From NCBI RefSeq assembly GCF_018918345.1, contig NZ_JAHLQI010000003.1, positions 1 through 64,000 on the forward strand: a stretch of DNA of 64,000 nucleotides, read 5' to 3'. Every line of letters begins with the position of its first letter. Positions within the stretch are counted from its first letter, which is position 1. The position numbers and the translations under genes were made by a program. Shown piece after piece: positions 33,123 through 41,146 of this stretch. The notes beneath the pieces were generated by a model that saw only the letters and a list, made by a program, of their open reading frames with translations, did not search any database and was not told the origin of the DNA. Source of the stretch: Butyricicoccus intestinisimiae (GTDB taxonomy: Bacteria; Bacillota; Clostridia; Oscillospirales; Butyricicoccaceae).

Positions 33123-33158
33123 AAAAAAGCCTTGATTCGATTGAATCAAGGCTTTTAT
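33123..33158 (-). terminator. Intrinsic terminator after tRNA-fMet
   Basis: AAAAGCCTTGATTC (33125-33138) pairs perfectly with GAATCAAGGCTTTT (33143-33156); T6 follows on the minus strand, right behind the tRNA 3' end. Confidence 0.88.
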
Positions 33159-33160
33159 AA

Positions 33161-33237
<77 letters not shown>

Positions 33238-33279
33238 ATATTTTCTTTTTTGTTTTGCCCTCTCGCTGAGTGCTTATAT

Positions 33280-33308
33280 AGAATACCATACAGCGTCCTA
33301 TCTGTCAA
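33280..33308 (-). promoter_or_regulatory. Promoter of the initiator tRNA
   Basis: On the minus strand TTGACA (33303-33308), 17 bases, TATTCT (33280-33285), about 43 bases upstream of the tRNA. Confidence 0.8.
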
Positions 33309-33368
33309 GCGTTTTTTCAAAAAAAATTTATGTACAGGCGATTTTTTTATCAACCGCCTGTATTTTCA

Positions 33369-33902
33369 TCAATTGACCATCTGCTGTCCCAAAAAATTTG
33401 CCGCGGTTTGCAGTAATTTGCTCTCGATTTCTCCGGCATCCGGATGAGCTTCATCGCGCAGCAGTGCAACACAGCCAGAAACATCGCCGCCTGCAATCAC
33501 CGGCGCGGCAATGGACACCGCATATCGCGGGTCTCCGGTCAGAGACACTACACGACCTTCCGGTCGAAAGATGCGGCGCTGCTCCATGATGTGTTCTAAA
33601 TCCTCACTGATACTGCGATCACAGACATCTCTCTTTGCACTGCCGGATACGGCAATGACAGAATCCCGATCACAAATCACACAGCTTGCGCCGGTTGTCT
33701 TGGTGACGGAATCACACAGTTGAGACACAAACGTATTGAGTTCTCCCATCGGCGAGTATTTCTTGAAGATAACCTCTCCATTTCGATCTGTATAAATCTC
33801 AAGCGGGTCGCCTTCCCGAATCCGCATGGTTCTCCGAATTTCTTTTGGTATGACAACACGCCCGAGATCATCAATCCGGCGGACGATTCCTGTTGCTTTC
33901 AT
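33369..33902 (-). CDS. spoVT: Stage V sporulation protein T
   Basis: A 177-residue sporulation regulator. The N-terminal AbrB-type swapped-hairpin DNA-binding domain is MKATGIVRRIDDLGRVVIPK and onwards (residues 1-50). A GAF-like domain follows (ASCVICDRDSVIAVSGS and YAVSIAAPVIAGGDVSG). This domain pair and length separate SpoVT from plain AbrB. In Bacillus it is made in the forespore under sigma-G and tunes sigma-G genes. AGGAGG lies upstream, and a sigma-G-like promoter is seen. Confidence 0.94.
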   Translation of the reverse strand: MKATGIVRRIDDLGRVVIPKEIRRTMRIREGDPLEIYTDRNGEVIFKKYSPMGELNTFVSQLCDSVTKTTGASCVICDRDSVIAVSGSAKRDVCDRSISEDLEHIMEQRRIFRPEGRVVSLTGDPRYAVSIAAPVIAGGDVSGCVALLRDEAHPDAGEIESKLLQTAANFLGQQMVN

Positions 33903-33933
33903 AACATCTATTCCTCCTGCAAGGCTCTTTTTC

Positions 33934-33962
33934 TAGTGTGTGGAAAAACAGAAAAACTATGC
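33934..33962 (-). promoter_or_regulatory. Candidate sigma-G promoter of spoVT
   Basis: On the minus strand GCATA (33958-33962), 17 bases, CACACTA (33934-33940), close to the Bacillus sigma-G consensus GMATR / CATNMTA with one mismatch. It lies 32 bases upstream of the spoVT start codon. No good sigma-A promoter was seen here. Confidence 0.45.
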
Positions 33963-34006
33963 ATGCAAGCCCTCTAAAATCGTCCAGAACTTCGTATCTT
34001 TGGGTT

Positions 34007-34396
34007 TTACTTTGTCATCTCATCAAGCAGTTCAATGGCTTCATAAATCATATTGTCGCAGTGCGTCTTTTTATTTCCGCCCTGCTGCGCATTGGCCTTG
34101 AGCAGCTCTGCACAGTCAGTCATGCCGTTGTGCTTCTGCGCCATGCGTCTGCGAAACTCGCCGACTGCTGCCGGTGAAATAACGCCCTTGGTGCCGAGAA
34201 CCATCAACGCGCCGGTAATGGCACCGCAGGTTCCGCCGCATTTCATACCGCCTCCGAAATTACATCCGATGGCAGCTGCCTGTTCTTCGGTCAGACCCAT
34301 TTCTTCTGCATAGGCGCGCATAATGGTCTGCGCGCAGTTGTTGCTCTGCGATGCGGTATCCCGCAGCTGTTTTGCTCGTTCTACATGCTTGTTCAT
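34007..34396 (-). CDS. C_GCAxxG_C_C family redox protein
   Basis: A 129-residue protein of the C_GCAxxG_C_C family, named for its spaced cysteines: NNCAQTI (Cys21), GGGMKCGGTCGAITG (the central GCAxxG-type motif), then DCAELL and HCDNMI. The cysteines probably bind a metal or take part in redox chemistry; the physiological role is not known. The N-terminal helix and length are typical. AGGAGG is present upstream, with a promoter about 50 bases away. Monocistronic. Confidence 0.87.
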   Translation of the reverse strand: MNKHVERAKQLRDTASQSNNCAQTIMRAYAEEMGLTEEQAAAIGCNFGGGMKCGGTCGAITGALMVLGTKGVISPAAVGEFRRRMAQKHNGMTDCAELLKANAQQGGNKKTHCDNMIYEAIELLDEMTK

Positions 34397-34440
34397 TTTG
34401 TACTCCTCCTATTTCGAGCTCTCTATATCTTTTGTACCTC

Positions 34441-34469
34441 CTATTGTACGCATAAATTTGTACATTTGC
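34441..34469 (-). promoter_or_regulatory. Promoter of the C_GCAxxG_C_C gene
   Basis: On the minus strand TTGCAA (34464-34469), 17 bases, TACAAT (34441-34446). Confidence 0.6.
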
Positions 34470-34586
34470 AATAGGCATAAAATTTGTAACACAATCTTGC
34501 CATAGCCAAATAGTATACATTTTTAGCCGTTTGTGTTATGATATAAATATAAAAATTAACATAAATGAAGAAAGGGCGTCAAAAAC

Positions 34587-35987
34587 ATGACATACACATG
34601 GATCAAACGATGGCTTGCCGGTGCGCTTGCGACAGTGATGCTCTTCGCTATCTGTCCGCAGAAGCCCGCATCCGCATCCAATTTCACAGATATCTCCGGC
34701 CATTGGGCGGAGTCGTACATCAACAAAGCAGTCAATTTGGGGCTGTTCTCCGGCACAACACCGACAACATTTTCTCCGGATGCTAATATGACCCGCGCGA
34801 TGTTTGTCACGGTTCTCGCCAAATACAGCAAAGAAGATATCCAGCAATATACCACATCACAATTTCGCGATGTTCCCGCCGATGCTTGGTACGCACATGC
34901 AGTCGCTTGGGCATACAGCGGCGGCATCATCTCCGGCACTTCCAAAAACCAATTTTCGCCGGACAGCGCGATTACCCGAGAGCAAATGGCGACTCTCATT
35001 GTTCGATTTGCAAATTATCAGCGTTTTGCTCTCCCGCGTGTTCGCAGCGGCAAAACCTTTTCGGATAAAAGTCGGACGGCAGATTATTCTCTCGATGCCA
35101 CATATACCCTGTATCGTTCCGGCATTATCAACGGTACTTCTTCCAAGACGTTTTCGCCGACCGGAAAAGCGACGCGCGCGCAGTGTGCCGTGATATTCTG
35201 TCAGTATGATTCCGCCCGCAAGGACACATCTTCCGAAGATACACAGGTTCGTCTGGTCAATCACCGCGGATACAATTTAGAAGCCCCTGAAAATACCATG
35301 CCGGCGTATGCGCTGTCGGTTCGAAAGGGCTATGATTATGTAGAAACCGATGTGCAGTTTACCAAAGACAATGTACCGGTCTTAATTCACGACACAACCA
35401 TCGACCGAACCAGCAATGGCTCAGGCAAGGTGGCCGACCTCACATACGGGCAGCTGCAAAACTTTGATTTCAGCTACAAGAGCAATTCCTCCGACCGATG
35501 GGCGGGGTACGAAGGCACCAAGATTGCAACATTCGAGGAATTTATCTCTTTCTGCTCGCGCAATCATCTGCACCCGTATATAGAAATGAAAATTTCCATG
35601 ACAAAAAGTCAGGTTAAAACACTGTACAATCTAGTCAAGCAGTACAACATGCAGTATGATGTCACATGGATCAGCTTTTATCAGAGCGACCTGCTGTATA
35701 TGAAAGAAAATGACGCAGTCGCTCCGCTGTGCCTGCTGACAAACAACGTAAATTCCTCCGCCATCAACCATGCGCAGGATCTAAAGAACGGAAAAAATTC
35801 TGTCACCATCGGCGCAAATACCAATTCGCTGACGGTCTCTCAGCGCGCAACCCTGCTGCGCAAAAACATCGCACTGTGTGTTTGGACGGTAGACACGCTC
35901 TCTCCCGTGGTGCAATACGCAAATACCTCTGCCGAGGCAGTCACGACGGACAACATCACCCCGTCCGATGTGTACGATGACAATTGA
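34587..35987 (+). CDS. SLH-domain surface glycerophosphodiester phosphodiesterase
   Basis: A 466-residue secreted protein. A signal peptide (residues 1-31, cut near ASA-SN) is followed by three S-layer-homology repeats (about 32-75 FTDISGHWAESYI, 92-140 FRDVPADAWYAHAVAW, 155-205), which anchor to cell-wall polymers. A GDPD domain follows (about 225-460): NHRGYNLEAPENTMPAY, ETDVQFTKD and VLIHD give the catalytic His and acidic metal ligands. It may hydrolyse glycerophosphodiesters or glycerol-phosphate teichoic acid at the cell surface. AAAGGG precedes the ATG; a -10 TATGAT is present but the -35 is weak. Confidence 0.9.
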   Translation: MTYTWIKRWLAGALATVMLFAICPQKPASASNFTDISGHWAESYINKAVNLGLFSGTTPTTFSPDANMTRAMFVTVLAKYSKEDIQQYTTSQFRDVPADAWYAHAVAWAYSGGIISGTSKNQFSPDSAITREQMATLIVRFANYQRFALPRVRSGKTFSDKSRTADYSLDATYTLYRSGIINGTSSKTFSPTGKATRAQCAVIFCQYDSARKDTSSEDTQVRLVNHRGYNLEAPENTMPAYALSVRKGYDYVETDVQFTKDNVPVLIHDTTIDRTSNGSGKVADLTYGQLQNFDFSYKSNSSDRWAGYEGTKIATFEEFISFCSRNHLHPYIEMKISMTKSQVKTLYNLVKQYNMQYDVTWISFYQSDLLYMKENDAVAPLCLLTNNVNSSAINHAQDLKNGKNSVTIGANTNSLTVSQRATLLRKNIALCVWTVDTLSPVVQYANTSAEAVTTDNITPSDVYDDN

Positions 35988-36040
35988 TGGTCTAATCTCA
36001 CGCTGCGTCTCATATGCTTCTCTCAGAACGGAGGGACGCA

Positions 36041-36178
36041 ATGGACAATCTGGAACAAGAATGGAACCGCTGCATGCTGACCGGTTTGGTTCACGCCTTA
36101 TACCGCTCCGGCATGCTGACGCAGGAACAACACTTGCATTTGCTTTGCGAGCTCAAACAAACGCCGCCTGTACGCTGA
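36041..36178 (+). CDS. Small 45-codon protein, unknown
   Basis: A short open frame with a strong GGAGGG 6 bases before its ATG, encoding 45 residues. The peptide begins MDNLEQEWNRCMLTGLVHAL and ends QTPPVR. The middle (residues about 12-36) would form amphipathic helices, with MLTQEQHLHLL resembling a SHOCT-like half-motif. It follows the SLH-GDPD gene after 53 bases. The last 18 bases of the gene lie in the left arm of a perfect terminator hairpin. No family was recognised. Confidence 0.55.
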   Translation: MDNLEQEWNRCMLTGLVHALYRSGMLTQEQHLHLLCELKQTPPVR

Positions 36179-36196
36179 GTACAGGCGGCGTTCTTG
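36161..36196 (+). terminator. Intrinsic terminator overlapping the 45-codon gene
   Basis: ACGCCGCCTGTAC (36161-36173) pairs perfectly with GTACAGGCGGCGT (36179-36191); the T-tract is imperfect (TTCTTGT). The stop codon of the small gene lies in the loop. Confidence 0.8.
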
Positions 36197-36310
36197 TCTG
36201 TATATTCATAAAGAAGCAGTGCTTTGTCCTCATTCTCCCTACTTTCCAATTAGCTATTTGTCTGCTATAATAAAGAGCAGTGGATACCAATACACAGGAG
36301 GAACACGATT

Positions 36311-37294
36311 ATGAATCTCAAGGGAAAAAACTTTCTTAAGATGCTTGACTTCACGCCGGAAGAAATCGAAGGCATGATTGACCTTGCCGCAGATCTCAAG
36401 GCAAAGAAAAAGGCAGGCATCGCTCATGATACGCTGCGCGGCAAAAACATCGCGCTGATTTTCGAAAAGACCAGCACCCGCACCCGCTGCAGCTTCGAGG
36501 TTGCCGCGCATGACCTTGGCATGCAGGTCACCTATCTTGACCCGTCCGGCTCTCAGATCGGCAAGAAGGAAAGCATTGCTGACACCGCCCGCGTGCTCGG
36601 CCGCATGTTTGACGGCATCGAATACCGCGGCTACGGTCAGGAAATTGTTGAGGAGCTGGCAAAATACGCAGGCGTTCCGGTTTGGAATGGTCTGACCAAC
36701 GAGTCTCACCCGACACAGATTTTGGCGGATTTTCTCACCATCCGCGAGCACTTTGGCAAGCTCAAGGGCATCAACTTTGTCTATCTCGGCGACGCGCGCT
36801 ACAACATGGGCAATTCCCTGATGGTCGGCTGTGCAAAGATGGGCATGAACTTCACGGCAGCTGCTCCGAAGGCATATTTTCCGGATCAGGCTCTGATTGA
36901 GACCTGCGAAAAAATCGCTGCAGAGACCGGCGCAACCCTGCGCTTCTGCGAGGACCCGATGGAAGCTACCAAGAACGCCGATGTACTGTACACCGATGTT
37001 TGGGTGTCCATGGGCGAGCCAGTCGAGGTATGGCAGGAGCGCATTGACGCACTGTCTCCGTATCAGGTCAATCAGAAGCTGATGGACAACGCCGCAGAAA
37101 ACGCAGTATTTATGCACTGCCTGCCGGCATTCCACGACCACAAAACCACCATCGGCAAGGAGATGGGCGAAAAGTTCAACCGTGACGCGATGGAAGTCAC
37201 CGATGAAGTGTTTGAAGGCCCGCAGTCCATCGTCTTTGATGAGGCGGAGAACCGCATGCACACCATCAAGGCCGTCATGGCAGCTACGCTGTAA
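36311..37294 (+). CDS. argF: Ornithine carbamoyltransferase
   Basis: A 327-residue cytosolic enzyme joining carbamoyl phosphate and ornithine to citrulline. [11 protein letters not shown] is the carbamoyl-phosphate loop, HPTQILAD the second conserved motif and HCLPAFHD the ornithine-side motif. Length is typical. AGGAGG precedes ATG 36311 and an extended -10 (TGCTATAAT) lies about 35 bases upstream. It stands alone, not with arc or other arg genes, so an anabolic or catabolic role cannot be decided from context. Confidence 0.95.
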   Translation: MNLKGKNFLKMLDFTPEEIEGMIDLAADLKAKKKAGIAHDTLRGKNIALIFEKTSTRTRCSFEVAAHDLGMQVTYLDPSGSQIGKKESIADTARVLGRMFDGIEYRGYGQEIVEELAKYAGVPVWNGLTNESHPTQILADFLTIREHFGKLKGINFVYLGDARYNMGNSLMVGCAKMGMNFTAAAPKAYFPDQALIETCEKIAAETGATLRFCEDPMEATKNADVLYTDVWVSMGEPVEVWQERIDALSPYQVNQKLMDNAAENAVFMHCLPAFHDHKTTIGKEMGEKFNRDAMEVTDEVFEGPQSIVFDEAENRMHTIKAVMAATL

Positions 37295-37316
37295 CGCACG
37301 TTCTCTTTACGCAAGC

Positions 37317-37350
37317 AAGACCCTGTTCCGAACGAACAGGGTCTTATTGT
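37317..37350. terminator. Bidirectional intrinsic terminator
   Basis: AAGACCCTGTTC (37317-37328) pairs with GAACAGGGTCTT (37334-37345), a perfect 12-bp stem with a 5-base loop. It ends argF (plus) and dpaB (minus). Confidence 0.85.
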
Positions 37351-37354
37351 TTCT

Positions 37355-37924
37355 TCAGCAAAAAATCGGCTGTATTTGTTTTCCCGCCAGCGCCAACGCC
37401 GCCGCTTCCGGTATCTTGTTCATATCCGCGACGAGAGAGCGCGGTTTGATTTGCGGTGCATCCTGCCGCATCGGCGTGAAATAATACTGCTTGCGATTGA
37501 GCAGCGCCGCAATATTGGGTGCTGAGCCTGCGAGCGCGTCGTTGCTCGCCACAGCCAGCACGACAGGTTTTTCTACGCGCAGCTGTGATTTTGCCGCGAG
37601 AGATACCGGCGTGTCGCTGATGCCATGCGCGAGCCGCGCCAGTGTGCTTCCGGTACACGGCGCGATAATCAGCACATCCAACAAATCTTTGGGTCCAATC
37701 GGTTCCACCGCCTGCAGCGTATGCAGCGGCGATTTGCCGCAAATGGCAGTTATTTTTTCCAAGTGTTCTTGTGCTGTGCCAAAGCGCGTATCCTGTGTAT
37801 ACACTTCTCTCGAAACAATCGGAATCACCTGCCAGCCATCCTGCACCATTCGTTCCATGACAGTGAGCACACGATGTATGGTACAGAAGGATCCGCACAC
37901 GGCGAATCCTGCGGTTTGTTTCAT
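37355..37924 (-). CDS. dpaB: Dipicolinate synthase subunit B
   Basis: A 189-residue flavoprotein-fold subunit (SpoVFB/DpaB). FAVCGSFCTIHRVLTVMERM near the N-terminus, IIAPCTGSTLARLA and LAVASNDALAGSAPNIAALL are the conserved flavin-binding segments. With DpaA it makes dipicolinic acid in the mother cell, the spore-core metabolite. Start 37924 has a GGGAGGG site and overlaps dpaA by 4 bases; an in-frame extension upstream is inside dpaA. Confidence 0.93.
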   Translation of the reverse strand: MKQTAGFAVCGSFCTIHRVLTVMERMVQDGWQVIPIVSREVYTQDTRFGTAQEHLEKITAICGKSPLHTLQAVEPIGPKDLLDVLIIAPCTGSTLARLAHGISDTPVSLAAKSQLRVEKPVVLAVASNDALAGSAPNIAALLNRKQYYFTPMRQDAPQIKPRSLVADMNKIPEAAALALAGKQIQPIFC

Positions 37925-38787
37925 ATCAAGCCCTCCCTCTCCAGCATATGCCGCACCGTCTGCGCAATGGCAGCAGCCGCGCTTTTCGGCGCGACTTTTC
38001 CCGGCAGGCTCAGCGCGTGAATGACGCGGCAAAGATTTTTCGCGTCCTCACAGACGCCGCCTTCTCCGGACGCCAAATCCAGCAACAGGGTATCCGGCGC
38101 ACAATCCGCGAGCACGGCTCGGCTGAGAATATCCGCCGGAACCGTGTTGATAATGAGCGGAAACGCATGCAGCTGACCTTCCAGTCTGCGCGTATCCAAG
38201 CAGTGATAGCCCGCGCTGTACATGCGGGCGAAATCCGCCTCTCGCCGCGCGGAAACCGTCACCCGCGCGCCCAGTCCGCGCAAGCGCATCGCAACCGCCG
38301 AGCCAATACGCCCCGCTCCAATCACCAGCACCGGAAGGTCATGGATGGTCACCGGCAGTTGTTCCATTGCAATTTGAATCGCGCCCTCTGCCGTCGGAAT
38401 GGCGTTGAGCAGCGCCAGTTCTTCCTGTTTTAGATAATCATACAATCGAATCTCCCTGCGCCGTGCCGGTTCATACAGCGTTTGCGGAATCGCGCCGCCG
38501 TACACCGATGTTCCCGCCGGAATCGCATCCAGAACATCTTTGAGCCGATACGGCGCATTGGCGAGCGGCGCATGCAGGTACGTTTCGTCTCGTGTGACCG
38601 GCATCGGCAGCAGCACCACATCCGCCTCAGCGAACAGCGCCGCCATATCACAGAAGATGGGCAGTTCACAGACATGCCGTTCCAGCCCAACCGTGCCCAC
38701 GCGCATGCCGTCCGCCGCAAGCAGTTCTCCGAGGAAGACCTGCCGCACATCACCGCCCACAATCGCCGCTGTCCGTGTGTGATTCAT
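37921..38787 (-). CDS. dpaA: Dipicolinate synthase subunit A
   Basis: A 288-residue NAD(P)-dependent subunit (SpoVFA/DpaA). The N-terminal domain begins TAAIVGGDVRQVFLGELL. The Rossmann domain follows at about residue 150 (VLVIGAGRIGSAVAMRLRGLG). GKVAPKSAAAAI near the C-terminus is a family motif. It reduces or processes the dihydrodipicolinate-derived substrate with DpaB. Its presence with spoVT points to a spore former. GGGAG-like purine-rich sequence lies upstream. Confidence 0.93.
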   Translation of the reverse strand: MNHTRTAAIVGGDVRQVFLGELLAADGMRVGTVGLERHVCELPIFCDMAALFAEADVVLLPMPVTRDETYLHAPLANAPYRLKDVLDAIPAGTSVYGGAIPQTLYEPARRREIRLYDYLKQEELALLNAIPTAEGAIQIAMEQLPVTIHDLPVLVIGAGRIGSAVAMRLRGLGARVTVSARREADFARMYSAGYHCLDTRRLEGQLHAFPLIINTVPADILSRAVLADCAPDTLLLDLASGEGGVCEDAKNLCRVIHALSLPGKVAPKSAAAAIAQTVRHMLEREGLI

Positions 38788-38853
38788 ACATTCTTCCCCC
38801 TCTCCCTGCTCTCATCATATGCAAAAGGCATCATGCTGACACTGCGGACAACG

Positions 38854-38882
38854 CAAAAGCCGCCTCGAAAGGCGGCTTTGTT
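38854..38882 (-). terminator. Intrinsic terminator after parC
   Basis: AAAGCCGCCT (38856-38865) pairs with AGGCGGCTTT (38870-38879) around a 4-base loop; on the minus strand the stem is followed by TTTTGCG. Confidence 0.82.
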
Positions 38883-38896
38883 GTGTATATATCGTA

Positions 38897-41116
38897 TTAT
38901 TCTTCCAGCAGAGTCATCTGACCCTTGTCCTCGTCCTTGAGCAATGCGCCGATGGACGGAATGGAATGGGAGACATATCGTTTGGGCTGTGCAAACGCCA
39001 GCTCCATGGAATAGCATGCGTGAGTAATCGTATGACTGCCGCGCAGAACCATTGTCTGCACGCCGACCGTCGTTCTCGTAGACTTCGGCGGAATCACAGA
39101 CGTATTGACGGTTAACGCCCTGCCGTTTGTCGCAAACAGCGTAATGTTGCAGTCCTGCGAGAAGTGGAAAAATGCCTTTGCCGGCGAGCGGTCGGAATAC
39201 GCGCCGGTCAGACGGCGGCGATTGGTCTTTGTCGCAAAGCCTGCAAGCTCAAAGCGAGCCGCCTTGCCATTTTCAAAGATGACAATCATGCTGCCGGTAT
39301 AATCGCCCGGTAGGAGCATAAATACCGGCTGTTCCTCTGCGTCCATCTCCAGTTTGGACGGCAGATAATCACCGAGCACACTCGCCTTGCTGTCATCGAA
39401 GTCATACAGATGGGCTTTATATGCCTGCTGCTTGTTGGTGAGGAAGATAATTTCCTGCTTGTTGGTGGCGTCCAACGTCTGGAACAGCGCATCGCCGTCC
39501 TTAAACTTTTGGTCGGATGCACCGCGCAGGCTCTGCGAGGTGATTTTCTTAAAGTATCCTTCCTTGGACAAAAACAGATGCACCGGATAGTCCTCGATGT
39601 GATCTTCCTGTTCAAAGTGCTCGATTTTGTCCGCTTCCAGAATATCCGCCCGTCTCGGAGACGGATATTTCTTGATGATGGCTTCCAGCTCCCGAATGAT
39701 GACGCGGCGAACCTTGGCATCGCTCTTGAGCAGGCTTTCCAGACGAGCAATCTCTTTTTCCAGCGCTTCTGTCTCGGTCAGACGCTTGAGAATGTATTCT
39801 CGGTTGATATGACGCAGACGAATTTCTGCGATATATTCCGCCTGCTTCTCGTCAATGCCAAAGCCATTCATGAGATTCGGCACAACATCCGCGTCTTTCT
39901 CTGTATTGCGGATGATGGCAATTGCCTTGTCGATATCCAGCAAAATGGTCTTGAGGCCGTGCAGCAGGTGCAGCTTTTCCTGTTTTTTTGCCAGATCGTA
40001 GCGAATGGTGCGCTTTTTGCACTCCGTGCGCCAGGTTGTCCATTCGTGTAAAATGCTGCGCACGCCGAGCACCTTCGGCATGCCCTGAATGAGCACGTTA
40101 AAATTGCAGGAACAGCTGTCCATCAGCGGCGTCATCTGCATCAGGCGATCCATGAGCTTATCCGGATCCGTGCCGCGCTTGAGGTCAATCGCCAGCTTGA
40201 GACCGGACAAATCGCTTTCATCTCGAATATCCGAGATTTCACGGACCTTTCCGCTCTTGACGAGATCCGCAAGCTTGTCAATGATTGCCTCGATGGTCGT
40301 TGTATACGGAATCTGATACACTTCAATGAGATTTTCCGACTTGATATACTTCCACTTCGAGCGAATCTTAAACGAGCCGCGGCCCGTGTCATAGATTTTC
40401 TGCATCTGTGCGCGGTCGAGAATGATTTCACCGCCGGTCGGGAAATCCGGCGCCGGCAGAGTTGCCATCAAATCGCAGTTGTTGTCCTCGATATAGGCAA
40501 TCGTCGTGCGACATACTTCTTCCAAGTTAAAGCCGCAAAAGCTGCTCGCCATACCGACGGCAATGCCGGTATTGGCAGAGACCAAGATATTCGGGAACGT
40601 CGTCGGGAGCAAGGTCGGCTCCTTCATCTCGCCGTCATAGTTGTCTACAAAATCTACGGCATCGTCATCTATCTCGCGAAACAGCTCCGCGCAGATTTTA
40701 TCCAGCTTTGCCTCGGTATAACGCGAAGCAGCGTATGCCATATCGCGCGAATACACCTTGCCAAAGTTGCCCTTTGAATCGACAAACGGCGTCAAAAGCG
40801 CTTCATTGCCGCGCGTCAGACGAACCATAGTCTCATAAATTGCCGCATCGCCGTGCGGATTGAGCTTCATGGTCTGTCCGACAATATTGGCTGATTTGGT
40901 GCGGTTCGCGCCCATCAGACCCATTTTATACATTGTGTAAAGCAGTTTGCGGTGAGACGGCTTGAATCCGTCCAGCTCCGGAATCGCACGCGATACAATG
41001 ACGCTCATTGCATACGGCATGTAATTTTCGCGCAGCGTCTCTGTGATGCGCTGGGCGGTCGGTTCCAGCGGATGGTATTCCTTCACCGGCTGCTGTTTGC
41101 TTTTTTTCTTTGCCAT
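38897..41116 (-). CDS. parC: DNA topoisomerase IV subunit A (ParC/GyrA family)
   Basis: A 739-residue type IIA topoisomerase A subunit that breaks and rejoins DNA. The winged-helix region contains ELDGFKPSHRKLLYTM. The catalytic tyrosine lies in AYAASRYTEAKLDKI (about residue 131). IAVGMASSF and QAEYIAEIRLRHINREY are family segments, and a shortened beta-pinwheel C-terminus follows. It lies 30 bases after its partner at 41147. The early-diverging sequence and small size favour the ParC-like clostridial paralogue over true GyrA. Confidence 0.88.
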   Translation of the reverse strand: MAKKKSKQQPVKEYHPLEPTAQRITETLRENYMPYAMSVIVSRAIPELDGFKPSHRKLLYTMYKMGLMGANRTKSANIVGQTMKLNPHGDAAIYETMVRLTRGNEALLTPFVDSKGNFGKVYSRDMAYAASRYTEAKLDKICAELFREIDDDAVDFVDNYDGEMKEPTLLPTTFPNILVSANTGIAVGMASSFCGFNLEEVCRTTIAYIEDNNCDLMATLPAPDFPTGGEIILDRAQMQKIYDTGRGSFKIRSKWKYIKSENLIEVYQIPYTTTIEAIIDKLADLVKSGKVREISDIRDESDLSGLKLAIDLKRGTDPDKLMDRLMQMTPLMDSCSCNFNVLIQGMPKVLGVRSILHEWTTWRTECKKRTIRYDLAKKQEKLHLLHGLKTILLDIDKAIAIIRNTEKDADVVPNLMNGFGIDEKQAEYIAEIRLRHINREYILKRLTETEALEKEIARLESLLKSDAKVRRVIIRELEAIIKKYPSPRRADILEADKIEHFEQEDHIEDYPVHLFLSKEGYFKKITSQSLRGASDQKFKDGDALFQTLDATNKQEIIFLTNKQQAYKAHLYDFDDSKASVLGDYLPSKLEMDAEEQPVFMLLPGDYTGSMIVIFENGKAARFELAGFATKTNRRRLTGAYSDRSPAKAFFHFSQDCNITLFATNGRALTVNTSVIPPKSTRTTVGVQTMVLRGSHTITHACYSMELAFAQPKRYVSHSIPSIGALLKDEDKGQMTLLEE

Positions 41117-41146
41117 GTCAGAAAAAAACTACCTTTCCGAGTATTT

